This document shows, piece after piece, positions 47,201-58,306 of a DNA stretch of 60,000 nucleotides. Source of the DNA: Tubiluchus corallicola (taxonomy: Eukaryota; Priapulida; Priapulimorpha; Priapulimorphida; Tubiluchidae); assembly GCA_030141605.1 (NCBI GenBank), contig JAQGDQ010000003.1, positions 1,509,501-1,569,500 on the forward strand, read 5' to 3'. Positions within the stretch are counted from its first letter, which is position 1; each line of letters opens with the position of its first letter. A program made the position numbers and the translations under genes. Under the pieces are notes generated by a model. The model made no database searches, was not told where the DNA came from, and saw only the letters and a list, made by a program, of their open reading frames with translations.

Positions 47201-50200
47201 CTAGCCATCCTAATCTTCAGATCTTGACTTTTGAACTCCAAGAAATTTCTTTTGTTCTGGTGTATAAATCTTCATTTTTGATTATGTTATCTTTAAAACT
47301 TTCCTAAGGAGATTTCTATGAAATGTGTCAATCTCCTTTTCTTGAGTAACCGTTAAACCCCAAGTTTCACTGTTGTATATAAATATGCTGGTAACGTAAG
47401 CATTAAATAATTGAAGTCTTACATTAAGACTTAATTTCTTGGTAGTTAATACATTCTTGTGCTGAAGAAAAGCATGCATTGCTTTTTGCTTTCTGCTTTT
47501 AATGTGATATTCGGTGCTTGGAAAAGTGCCCATGTACTTGCACTTTTTCCAAGACTGATTACCATCTCTTGCAATAATATATTCTTCAGTTTTTGACTGG
47601 TTTACTTGAAGATTTCTTTTCTCTAGTTTTTTGGAAAATCGCTTTTTATTGTGTTAGTCTGAAAATTTGATACACACTAATCCATCCAATATCGTCTGCG
47701 TATTGTTGATTAATAAGGAATTTTTCATAGGATTCCAAAGCAGGATAGGAGTGATCCAGAATATGTTGAGGAAGGTTATCACAGACAGTGGTATCGTAAT
47801 CATGATCATCATTTGGAGGCGTGTGGATCTTAAGTGCATTTGCTAGGTAGAGCATGAAAAGTATTGGACTAAGACAGTCCCCCTGGGGGACCCCAAATTT
47901 CATGCTAAAAGTTCTTCCTAAGGTGTTCCCAACTTTTACAGTAAGTTTAACACCCTTTAGTAGAATTGTAATGATGTGCACTTCATCTGGTTGTAGTACA
48001 GTTTATAGGTCATCGAACAGAATTTCTCTCTGTACAGAATCAAACGCCTTGCTCAAATCAAGTAACAAAATCGCGATTTGATAAGAACTGGATGTGACTG
48101 CTTTTTCTGCTAGTATTTTTGCTGACATTACTAGTTCAGTAGTGTTACGTCCCTCCCTACATGCAGCTTGACTTGGTGGAATGTTGCTACAGTCTAACCT
48201 CGTTATCTCGCCACTGTCCGTCTAGGGCAAATTTTTGGCGAGAGGCGAGATAACGGGAATATAACAAAGTTAGTCTATATGTATATACATACTGTACATA
48301 ATAGTTGATTAACATAGTGTTCCTCTATGTACATATAAAATATATTTTGCATTATGATACCAATCAACATTAAATCAGAAATGAAAAAATGTCATAAAAA
48401 TAATCTTAGAATGTTACTTTTTTATTTAGAAAACCTTTTTCGAGTATACACTTAAATGCAATAAACTTAGCAAAAGATTTAGAAATGTTCACAAATGAGT
48501 TACTGACGACTGAAATAATTCAGAAGCGACGACTGTTTCATTGATGATACACGCAAGCAGTCAACACGACGTTTAATCAAACACAATCCTTGAATATTGT
48601 CGCTTGTGACTCTCCGGCTAACAGTGTCACCAAATTTCGCACTAAATACAGTAAAAATTTCCTGCTGTGTCTTTGAAGAATTATTCGTATGATAAATACA
48701 AATTTCCTTTTTTTGTTCAGGATTAAGACAAAACAGTTTTCGCTTCAGAGACATCATGTAAAGTTGCTCACACTTTGTGGAAACTCAAACTTAAACGCAG
48801 CTTTGGCGCTTTAGTTTCTCTGCGCATTAACCAACCACAGCACTCCTAATCTAATCCTGGTGAGACACACACTAGATTAATTATGTCTGTCTATCGAGTA
48901 CAGCAGCATTGTCTACATACCGCGGTTATATTGATCGACACGCGGTATATGTACAGTATTGATCGATTCACCTCTGAGTTTGTCTGTTTGGCGACATAAC
49001 GAATATAGTTTACATAAGCACTCATCCTAGCATGACGTGGCAAGGGCGAGAAGCGAGGGTGGCGACTTAACGAGGTAAATATCAAAGCGGGAAATCCGTC
49101 CTGGTACTTTCTATGGCGAGAGACGAGTTTGGCGGCATAATGAGGGGCGAGATAACGAGGTTAGACTGTATTTAATCTGTCATGTATACGTCTGATCCTG
49201 CATAAAGCCAAGATTTTTCGTAACAAATTCAGCAGTATGTAATTGGTCTTAAATTTTCTACTGGTCCTTTCTACTTTTTAGGCTTTGGAATAGGCACTAA
49301 TATCCCTTGCTTAACTTCTTTCGGATAGTTTCCTGTTTCTGCAATAGTGTTTAGTAAATTTGATATTCCAATGCTAATGATCTTTGGCCCATGCTTTAGC
49401 TGTTCTGCTACAAGATTATCTATACCTGGGCTTTTGCCATTCTTTAAAGATTTTATTGCCTTTAAAACCTCTTCAGAAACAAAACGTTATTCCATTGCCA
49501 TTGATTTAATCTCAGGAATGTTTTTTGCATTATTATTGTTACAAGCCCTTTCAAAAAAGGTAGTTATAATTTCTGATGCTTCTAGTTCATTGGCAGTAAC
49601 ACCATCATCAATTTCAACTAATATCCTGCCTTTTGGCTTCTATTGATTTTCCGGACTGCTTTATACATCCTACTAGAGTGATATTTTCAATTTCTGCAAT
49701 ATCTTCTAATAACTTTTCTTCTTTAACCTGGCGGACTACATATCTAAGCTCTTTTAGCTTCTGACTGCATAACTTTTGGAATTTCTGTCTAAGCTCCATG
49801 TCTTTAGCTGCATTGTGCTTCAACCTAATCCTAATATCTTTCTGTTCAGCTGATATTTTGTCAACTTGTTCATTGCCAAAAATCTTCTTTGCTCTGTTTG
49901 TAGAGTGAACCCAAAACTCCCTTTGATGCCGTGTCCATGGGCTTGTGTAATTTCTTTAAAATGATGCTCTGCTTTCTCTAGATATTTAACTTCAATATCT
50001 TGATGTTTTAATTTGTCACACTGAAATTGCCTAGACATATTGTCCTTTGCCAGGGTTGCCAACTTCCTCTATACATTGAACTTTGCAATTACTAGTCTGT
50101 AGTCTGAGAAAGTTTCAGTGCCACTGTATGATCTTGCATCATTTACACTAATCCTGTGTTTCTGCTTAGCCATAATATAGTCAATCTGGTTCCTAACAGG

Positions 50201-50822
50201 TTTTTGCTTATTTTTTATATTGCTGTTTAAGTCACCTTTCCCAAATTTGCCAATATTGTCCGGATAATAGTTGTACACTGAACCAGTTTTTGCACTAAAA
50301 TCACCTGCTACTGTTAGAAAATCATGATCGCTTATTGTCTGTATGATACTGTCTAAGACTCTAAGTCACTGTAGAACCTTTCACGTACCACAGGATTTTT
50401 TTCATTTACAGGTAGGGTAGGTGCATAGGCAGGTATAACTGCATATCACTTGTTATCGATCTTTATTTTAATCATACAAATCCTTTCAGTCAACTCTTGA
50501 AATCTGGATGTAAACTCCTGTTTGACAATTATCCCAACACCACCATCCTTACTGTTATTGATACCACCATAATAGAGATCATAACTTTTCCCAGTCATTT
50601 GTATTGAAAATATAAAACTTACTTTATCAAGGACGCTGCCATGGTGTTTCATGGTAAAAAAGTTAACATTTCTGACGCACCGCCGTACTTTTGCGGCTAA
50701 TATTCTGGCTGCGATCTATATAAACGCGATCTTGCCAACGAATCACTATAACCTCAATAATAAGCTCACGAAGTATGAATACTTCATTACCTTCGCGGAG
50801 CACGGTTAATAGAATCAGTCAT
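44275..50822 (-). CDS. MIC13: MICOS complex subunit MIC13 (QIL1), four exons
   Basis: MIC13 is a small inner-membrane protein that links the MIC60 and MIC10 parts of MICOS and supports crista junctions. Minus-strand exons are 50822-50791, 46792-46645, 46197-46146 and 44369-44275, giving 108 residues (human 118). The stop is TGA at 44277-44275. Exon 2 encodes the membrane segment LKLGIVGSAVYISVDQGIWS, matching the family's G-x-x-x-x-A-V-Y...D/K-x-G-I-W pattern. Exons 3-4 encode FGERWNSGVQSVFNWI, matching the conserved R-x-x-W-N-x-G near the C-terminus. Phases match throughout. Exon 1 is only 32 bases and was chosen because it is the ATG-bearing segment I found with a donor in phase 2; it is the least certain part. 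Intron 1 (about 4 kb) is filled by a dead LINE, and intron 3 holds minisatellites. Confidence 0.8.
44634..44700 (-). repeat. Possible tRNA-derived SINE fragment
   Basis: On the minus strand GGTTCAAATCC (complement of 44634-44644) matches a tRNA T-arm B box. It is preceded by a stretch resembling an anticodon arm (GTTGGACTACTGGCAG). No convincing A box or acceptor stem pairs with it, so a functional tRNA is unlikely. It lies in MIC13 intron 3. Confidence 0.35.
44766..45592. repeat. Inverted pair of short-period minisatellites
   Basis: At 44766-44930 a degenerate repeat of about 20-28 bases reads AAAATGGCACAAATGGAAAA, AATAGGTAAAAATGGCA and variants. At 45486-45592 the same unit occurs in the opposite orientation (TGCCATTTTT, CTACTTTTCCATTTGTGCC). 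About 550 bases of unrelated DNA separate the arms. The arrangement could fold back on itself. It lies in MIC13 intron 3. No target duplication is obvious. Confidence 0.7.
48190..49168 (-). mobile_element. Pogo/Tigger-like DNA transposon, internally deleted, nested in the LINE
   Basis: The 979-bp segment has perfect 23-bp inverted ends starting CAGTCTAACCTCGTTATCTC, at 48190-48212 and 49146-49168. TA duplications lie at 48188-48189 and 49169-49170. The LINE reading frame resumes across the site when the element and one TA are ignored, so the insertion was clean. Further GGCGAGAT/TTGGCG blocks sit inside both ends. Only the start of a transposase is present. Confidence 0.9.
48500..48757 (-). 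pseudogene. Pogo-like transposase N-terminal fragment (CENP-B/psq helix-turn-helix)
   Basis: An 85-codon frame opens with MMSLKRK, continues with LNPEQKKEICIYHTN and KTQQEIFTVFSAKFG, then VTSDNI. This matches the N-terminal psq/CENP-B helix-turn-helix of pogo-family transposases (K-R-K, L-x-x-E-Q-K, then Q-Q-E-I-x-x-x-F). The frame ends in unrelated sequence. The DNA-binding CENPB_Tc5 and DDE catalytic regions are missing, consistent with an internal deletion. Confidence 0.75.
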
Positions 50823-52171
50823 CCAACTGACTAAATAAAATCTGGTACGGGTAGCTCCCATTCAAACGTGTGTAAAAACCGCCGAGAATTGTCTCAAATA
50901 ACTCAGTATTTTGCTTCACCTGCTTTTGTGTGACGAGAGACAGGGTCGGATTTTGAATTTGTGGGCCCTGGGCTACAGATACTGTGAGGCCCCAGACCAC
51001 AATGACAATTAACAAAAGCATTAATATTGGATTTTTCTACTTATCTCTGTTTTTAAAGACGTAATTCAGCATACTTTTACTCTCATTCTGTAGTAACTTT
51101 CCCAGTAAATTAATTTCAGTTAATTTTTAAGTTAATTAATCTCTGGACGCCCCTGCATGGACTATAGAGCATGAAGCCCATAACCTTAATCCTTCACTGA
51201 CGAGAGAGCGTTTATTACGTCATATTTACTTCACTTTTGTGCACTAGAAAATATCATGTTAAGTACCGTATTATCTGTAAGCAGGTACGCTTATCACACA
51301 TTGATATGTTAGCGCTGCGGTTTTGTTTTGAATTTGTCATAGCACGTCCACTTCAGTTAAACCTGTGCTTTCTGGAAGCTAAACTTAATCACTTGCCCAA
51401 CGGCTTGCTTTTGAAGCTCTCCTTGCTTTTCGCAGGTTCACCATCTACTACTTTCCACATGGAAACATGGTCAACACCAAAGTATGTCATGCACTAGGTG
51501 TTTTGAATGAATGTGGTGTGCAGCATACAGCAACAGATTTTCAACGTTTTTATTAGTATGAGAACTTTATAAACCAACTTTTTTGTGAAGAAATGAAGCA
51601 ATCGACCTTGCACGAATTTTTGAAATTTTCAGTGCAAATTTTTGTAATGTTTAGTGTAAATTACACACGCACACACACGCACGCACGCACGCACACACAC
51701 ACACACACACACACACAATTAGTTTCTTACTACTTGTACAAATATTTAGCAAATTATTATGTATAACATGAAAAACATAAACGTGAGACACATCTTGCAT
51801 CATTGTGTATTTCACAGAGCAACAATTATTTTCATCTGCCTTATAGCTGTCAGCAAATTATTATAAAACCCAGTAATTGTATAACGTGTTGTAACTATAT
51901 ACTGTAATATGCCTTTGTGTTAATAAATAATACTCACAGTCTACAATACGTGTAAAAAACACGACTTAGTAGCGTTGAGGCCTATGTAAAGCTCGTGCAG
52001 CTATTTATAACTACATTATTAACACAGCAACGTTAATTTTGTGCTGATACTTAGCCAAAACCCATCATTATACATTTACTCACTTGGATGGTTAGTTCGG
52101 TTATAAAAAGTTAGATGCCTATTTGTGCACAATACATGTAATCACAAAAATGTTGGCTTAGTAAGAAAAGC
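50823..52171. other. Intergenic region between ADI1 and MIC13 (MIC13 promoter side)
   Basis: No recognised exon. The MIC13 promoter is expected just right of 50822. A minus-strand frame at 51021-50815 starts with a hydrophobic run (MLLLIVIVVWGLTVSV) but has no family resemblance or supporting splice signals. A CA microsatellite lies at 51663-51718. Confidence 0.5.
51663..51718. repeat. (CA)n/(CGCA)n microsatellite
   Basis: An alternating CACG and CA run, of the same compound type as the one at 10765. Confidence 0.95.
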
Positions 52172-54267
52172 TCATTTGCCATATTTTTCAAGCCAAGATT
52201 TTCTAGCTGGATGATTGTCTGCAGGACGTGGATATGGTGTCCATTTAGGAACTCCAACAAAATAACGTAAAAGGTTGCAATGTTCCTGTATAAATAATAC
52301 ATTATATAATTATTATTCAAATATGTGTACATTTCACACTAATCATTCAGTATTCATTTGTTAGCAGTCCCTATTCTTATACAAATGTGATACTGTCCAA
52401 CTGTGAGAGTTACAGAAAATAAATAAGAGTGCATTTCTTTAAGATTTACTTTAACTGAATATAGTACAGAACAAAGGTACTAAGAAGCTGGACAAAGACT
52501 CAATGGCCAATGACTTAGTTTGTTACAGTTAAGTTTCTTTCACGTAAATTTATTCAATTAGTATTATCAATGTACAAAGAGAAGTAGTAATCAGCTGAGC
52601 GGTGACAGTGTGTGCTTAGCCACGAACTTGAGTAGCTCTGAGCCTGGTTAGTTTAATGGCAGTTGTGACTGCCAAGAAAACTGCTTATGGGCAGTTTATT
52701 TCAAATACCGCCTGTGACATTTTTTCTTGATAGGAAAGGATGTGGCACATTCGAACATAGTTAAAACAACTCTGCTTGTTCATTGTCAAATTTTAGAGGA
52801 CTATGTTTAGTAATTTGACAAGTTCCAGCTGCCCAATGAGTGGAGCATTCTACATTGTAGAGTGATTTGAAATGTATAAAAACGTAAAATTAAAAACTTA
52901 CATTCTTGTCCAAAGTGAATCTGTGATAAATTCCAGCTGGAAGTACAATTAAATCACCAGGCACAAGCTCTATCCTTATCCATTTGTCGTTTTCATCACG
53001 AACATCAAAATAACCACAGCCGTCTATGAAAAAGCGAATTTCCAAGTCGGGGTGAAGATGTTCATCCCAGAATGCCTTGCACTAAAAATATCTTTTTGAT
53101 ATCATATATGTAAGACTGCTGTACGTGAATTGACCATTTGAAGTGATTTTCTTTAGTAAACAAATATGCTGATAAACACCCTAAGTTTATTTTACGTGAA
53201 TATGCATTACCTATATAAAAGACATACATACCTTAGGTTCAAACTGGTCACCTAGCGATTTTTTACTGATATTGATGTGGTCCTCATAGGTAAAGGAACG
53301 TTCCTCGCGAAGCTTGGCTAATTTTCCTTCTTCTTCAATATGAAGGTGGTCCAACTAAAAAAACACCAATCGTACTTTTTCCAGTTTTTACCGCATTCTT
53401 TATGTCTAATATTGAGACATTCGAATAATGATATAGATAGCTGTAGATAGGATCTTTATTTGCCAATTAAAATCTTACGTATACAAAATAAAAGTACATT
53501 GCAAATATGAAATGTATAGTGCGTACAGGAGGCAGGATGCCAGTCAATCATAATGTATGCAACTAACCGAATATTGGCAATAGCATCATCGACAACTAAT
53601 ATTACGAAAAAATAAACTATAATAATTATAAACTATGGCGCACAGAGATTATTTACAAAATTGAAATTATTTACAGATAATCACGTGAATTCTAAGATGA
53701 TGAAATGTGGCAAAATTATGACATTGCAACAAAATGATAACACTGAACTGACAGGTATATGTAATTCTCTTACCTTTGCTGGTTTATTCTCTCTACATCC
53801 TCCTTCGATGACAGAAATAAAATAGCCAGAGAATGTGTGTAGCAGATGAACAGTCACCCATTTATTCATCAAGTTTACTCACCCGAACGTTGTCTTACTC
53901 ACAAGCTCAGTATGCGCCATAACCACTCAGCTATTACACATTACCCCAAAATGATTTTTTCTCAAAACGTTTTAGCGCCTTGATATATAGCCCTACTGCT
54001 TTTCAAAATCAAAATTAAGGCCAGCACGACTCTTCTCCCAATAGTGCAATGATTGATTTTTAAAGAGATGAAGAGCTACCTTTCGTAAATTATGCGTACA
54101 CGCGGTATGTACAACAATGATTGTAGGATTAGGCCTACTTTATAATACTCCACGCCCAGCTGCAATAATTTTTCCAATGACACAGGCTTGGGTGGGTCCA
54201 ATTGATGTTCCAATCGCACGTCATGTGTTTGTTTGTTGACGTCAACCATATACCACGCTCTTACCAT
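52172..54267 (-). CDS. ADI1: Acireductone dioxygenase (ADI1), four exons, complete
   Basis: ADI1 oxidises acireductone in the methionine salvage pathway, giving the keto-acid precursor of methionine (Fe form). Minus-strand exons are 54267-54139, 53354-53232, 53081-52902 and 52285-52172. All introns are phase 0, giving 181 residues (human 179) and a TGA at 52174-52172. The start MVRAWYM matches the family N-terminus. The cupin metal ligands are His92, His94 and Glu98 in [12 protein letters not shown] and His137 in [20 protein letters not shown] and [17 protein letters not shown] are also family signatures. Intron 1 is about 780 bases and holds a minus-strand open frame at 53872-53681 that ignores the splice pattern. 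The enzyme is predicted active. A second ADI1 terminal exon lies at 58306-58193. Confidence 0.95.
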
Positions 54268-54680
54268 CCTGTAAATTATAGCATTAAAATTTTATAGCAT
54301 AGCATTAGCATATAAATGGGCTTGTTGTAAAATTTAATTTTCATCTTTTTTAAAATTTTTATTACTTTTTATTTCATAAGTGTGTTCTCTAGACGTATTT
54401 TTTATTAACTGTACATATTTATTGTAAATATTTTTGTAGTGTGTTTTTAATTTTTATATGTGCCATCTAATTTTTGAAATCATGTGCGAATAAAGATGAT
54501 ATGCCATATATAACGTAATCTTAAACACCTGACAAAAAGCCATGCTGATTTTTGTCATAACCTACCGGCTTAATAGATAGATCACAGCTGCGTTTAGCCC
54601 CGCCCAACTTGATGACGTAACACTCATTCTCACAAACTCCCTTGCTGTAAGTGCTTACAGCATGTAAATAAATGAAAAAC

Positions 54681-54996
54681 ATGGAAAAATTTGGCCCTAA
54701 AAAGTTTGGTACAGGTAAATTTGGTCCTGGTAATTTTGGTACGAGGAAGTTTTGGTACCGGGAAAATTTGCTGCTAGGAATTTTTAGTACAGTCAAATTT
54801 TACCACTAGGAAAATTGGGTACAGAGAAAATGTGGTACTGGGAAGATTTCATACAGTACTGGCAAAGGTTGGCAAGCGTTTTTGGTACAAGTAAATCTGG
54901 TACAAGGGGTAACAAGGTTAAAATAGTAGGTTTGGCGCTAGGAAAGTTTAGTACTGGAAAAGTTTAACTGGCACTAGGAAAATATGGTACGAGAAA
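54681..54996. repeat. Degenerate minisatellite, unit about 17-20 bp
   Basis: Variants of AATTTGGTACAGGTAAATTT and GGTACTGGGAAGATTT follow one another for about 300 bases upstream of ADI1. The units are diverged but the TTTGGTAC and TAGGAAA blocks recur throughout. No coding capacity is seen. Confidence 0.8.
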
Positions 54997-57331
54997 GGTA
55001 TCTTTTATAATCTACAAAAAGATCATATTAGACATTATGAATGATGAGTATTAAAGACTTATATAATCAGTTAGGGCTTAAACAAGTTAATTACTCAAGT
55101 TAAACTGTGAATAACAGGTCTGCCAAAAACTGGATTTTCAACCGTAATAAACATTAAGGCAATAGTAGCATTTGGCAGTCTCTTGTGACCGCATAAAAGC
55201 TTTAACGAAAAAATAAGAAACTAATTATTTTGGGACTCTCTTTGCCTTAACGTTTTCAGTTAAATATCAGTAACGCGTTTAGCAACTACATAACACGCAA
55301 ATCTAATTTATGTAAACAGTTATTTTGAGGCATAGAAGTTTCGCTTTTAGAAAATCTTAGTCCACAAAAGTCCTTACATGTGATAGTAAACGTCGTAAGC
55401 GCTATTTCGTGCGAACATTTGTGTTTTATTATCGCGTTTTTTGCTGTAAAATCGTTGGATAAGTGATTTTTTGACCTTCTTTGCTTCAATCTGGAGAAAA
55501 CATACTGATGTACACAAACGACATCTCTTCAATCTACTAAACTTTGGATTTGTTTTTATTAATTCCTGTAACTGCCAGTATCACAATAATAATACGTTAT
55601 TAGACGGTGCTTTGTTGTGTGCCGTGAGATGGGAGTAGCCGTCACATGCGTTAACGAGATTATTGTGAGGACGCCTGCCGAGTTGATTTTGACAAATTTA
55701 TTAGTGTTATGACTACAGAAGAAATAAATGTATTTTAGTTTACTTTACAAATTGAAGTTGTGTTTTACCCTAGTGATGTTACTGCTTTACATAATTATAA
55801 TTTCCTATCAACGTATTGGTAACTCGCCAACTCATTCCAAGGGGCAATCCAAGAATTATTTGACTATTTCTCTGTTGTGTAGTATAACATCCATGGCATC
55901 TACTAAACGTTAGGCAGGGATTTAAACCCTAAGCTTTCTGTATAAATTTTTATTGGGAAATGAATTGTTTAGTGCTAGTCTGATTACTACGTTGCAAGAT
56001 GCCTGTCGCTAGTTTGTATGCGGCCTTGACTGTGCTCGATGCCGATTTGCAGTGCGCGTACACGTGCTACCTAAATTCAGTACACGCATACTTACTTAGT
56101 GTCATTATGTTTACAATAAAAAAATCAATTATTTTGCATAAAACTACACAATAAAATGATTGAAGAATATTTACCTGTTAGTATAAGCAATCAATTCCTG
56201 TGATAATTAACTGTTGCCAATGCCAAATTTTCTTAACTGCGCGTAGAACGGGAGAAGAATTTCGCCAGGGTCTTGGTTATTTCCTCAGCTACTGTTTAGC
56301 CCCAAAGCTTGCGCACTGGCCCATTTTGCTGTCCATGCTCATTTCACCAAGGCTGGGCGTTGAAGGTTACAGCGAAACGCGCATTTTAATAGCTGAGTTG
56401 GCTGCTGTAACATTACATGCATCAAATTGCTAACGGTGAAAAGCAGGTGTACAATAAGTGAAAAAATGAGAGTAGAATGTTACCCCAGTTGGTGTAAAGC
56501 ACGTTTTACACACTGAATCACTGATCAAGCTAAAAGCTGTTCTTTCACCATGCGTGGTTCGCAGTGTACCTAACATGATGTTTTAGTTTAAGCAACCCTT
56601 TTATTTGAACTCCTATGTAAATGATTACATGATGTGATACAACATCGAAAATTGATACTCCAAAATTTTCAAGAAAATGGGTTATTAGCAGGATGTACTT
56701 ACATCATATTCTCTCGTTGGCATATATACATCAAACAATGAGTGAGATTTTACTTATTATGAGGGCCATACTCAAAACAAAGACACCCAACTGTTAAAAT
56801 TTATAAACACGTGGAACAGAGTTGATTACCCAATGTATATCTTCTGTATTTTCCATTTAAGTGCATTCATGAACATGATAATTTGCTTAGATTTTGCTTA
56901 CATCTTAAAATTTAATAACTACACGAAACAAATAGTTGTATGATTATAAATAAAAACAGTATATTTATTTGATAAATTATAACTAAAATTTCGATTTTCA
57001 AATGACTAATTATTGTTAATATATTTTCAACCCAGTTGGAAAAGTATTGGCAATTAATTCCTTGAGCAGTCTGTATATTTAACTATATACTTACTCGTAA
57101 ATTGTCACTAATTTTATTACAGTACTACTTATTACGGCTAACATTCCATTGATTTGCACATTACATAATGTCAGCGAGTGAAGATCCGTCAGCATTCAGC
57201 GATTATAACAACTACACTACTATTACCAATTTAGTAATATTACACAGTATTATAGCCACACAATAACACAGTATTGTGACATTTTAGCCAACTTAACATG
57301 GCACATTGATATGCATGTAATCAATATATAT

Positions 57332-57336
<5 letters not shown>

Positions 57337-57362
<26 letters not shown>
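57337..57362. repeat. (TA)n microsatellite
   Basis: A pure TA run in the intergenic region. Confidence 0.95.
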
Positions 57363-58192
57363 ACCAGTTAAACATTTGATAATCTAATACATTTAGTATT
57401 TTTTATACAAAAAAATTTCCTAATAATTTTGACAATTCATAATTGACTTTTAAAAATAGTAACTACAGAATTACAATCTAAAACTGCAATGCACAAATTT
57501 AGAAATCTCTCTGGTATACCTAGTATGTTAACTGTTTACACAAAATTATACTATCATTACAGAAACTATGGTATTTTTGTGTGCATGACAATGCATTATC
57601 AACCATTAAATTGCATTTACACAGTATAATTTCATTTGAAACTAAGATTTTTAATTTTTTTCACAAATGAAAATTTGGGTACAAATTGTGATCAATACTT
57701 GGAAATGTGTAAAGTAAAAGGCAAGTGTATAAAGTGTCCATAGGCGTATGGGCCAATTTTTCCAGGGAGGGGGGCGGCTGTTGCCCGAAAATACTCGGAA
57801 AAAGCCAGGTCAACTACATGATCAAAAATTGTCCGGGATTGAAAAATTTCGAAATTTCCATTTAAGAAAAATATTATTTTTATTTTTTTTATTAATTCAT
57901 ATCTTTCTAATTTCTCATTCAATTTGAATAAATAACAACACAGTAAAGTTGAAAAATTTCTCTGTTATTTCTGTATTTTGTGTGATTGTGGTCTTCTTGC
58001 ACCATCTGGCACAATAAATGTCAGATAGTGCATCATTTTTATCGTTATCCATCGTTTGGACAAATAATAAAATAACCTTAACCATAGTCACAGAAAGAGT
58101 AATGACTAATTATCAGCATTGAAAGTACAGGTTAGATCACACTGCACACCTTATTGATATTATTAGAAACCCATATTATTATAAAAAAATAC

Positions 58193-58306
58193 TTATTTGC
58201 AATATTTTTCAAGGTAAGCCTTTCTTGCCAGATGATCATCTGCAGGGCGTGGGAATGGTGTCCATACAGGAACTCCAACAAAATAACGATGCACTTTGGC
58301 ATAATC
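58193..58306 (-). CDS. ADI1: Terminal exon of a second ADI1-like gene (partial)
   Basis: This exon is 114 bases, exactly the length of ADI1 exon 4 (52285-52172). It starts after an AAG acceptor in the same phase and encodes DYAKVHRYFVGV, then VWTPFPRPADD, ending LEKYCK and TAA (58195-58193). It differs from the first copy at several residues but keeps every family-conserved position, and there are no disruptions. Exons 1-3 are not visible to 60000 and must lie beyond the window if the gene is whole. The same strand and order suggest a tandem duplicate. It cannot be an alternative last exon of the ADI1 at 54267, because it lies upstream of that gene's start. Confidence 0.8.
   Translation of the reverse strand, partial: DYAKVHRYFVGVPVWTPFPRPADDHLARKAYLEKYCK

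Larger units (their letters stand above)
46968..50700 (-). pseudogene. Decayed non-LTR retrotransposon (LINE) with endonuclease and reverse transcriptase
   Basis: Read on the minus strand from about 50660. The endonuclease part contains FFTMKHHGSVLDKV, DLYYGGINNSKDGGVGIIV and, at 50278-50069, NQIDYIMAKQ and SDYRLVIAKF. The reverse transcriptase part contains NGKSPGIDNLVAEQL (about 49440), LLLDLSKAFDSVQREI (about 48060), FGVPQGDCLSPILF (about 47890), the catalytic QQYADDIGW (about 47690) and FIYNSETWGL (about 47370). The end reads LGHLLRLPNEAP, then AADRRGW, and a TAA at 46970-46968. Frame changes and stops break the frame in several places, including a TGA near 47222. The element lies in MIC13 intron 1 in the same orientation and is interrupted at 48188 by a pogo-like element. 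The clade is not resolved. Confidence 0.88.
54268..58192. other. Intergenic region right of ADI1
   Basis: About 3.9 kb with no supported gene. The ADI1 promoter should begin at the left end; a TGACGTAA motif (CRE-like) lies at 54613-54620, about 350 bases upstream of the ATG. A minisatellite occupies 54681-54996. The stretch 56220-56430 is richer in CpG and holds a 77-codon plus-strand frame with no family resemblance. An AT microsatellite lies at 57337-57362. Confidence 0.5.

Noticed and set aside
50815-51021. Minus-strand frame starting with a signal-peptide-like hydrophobic run
   Set aside because: It overlaps the presumed MIC13 first exon in another frame and has no recognisable mature domain.
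53681-53872. 63-codon minus-strand frame in ADI1 intron 1 with a GTAAGA inside
   Set aside because: Inserting it would break the exact 43+41 residue fit of ADI1 exons 1 and 2 to the family, and it resembles no known protein.
56200-56433. 77-codon frame in CpG-richer DNA
   Set aside because: No similarity that I recognise, no splice signals consistent with a gene, and length within chance expectation.
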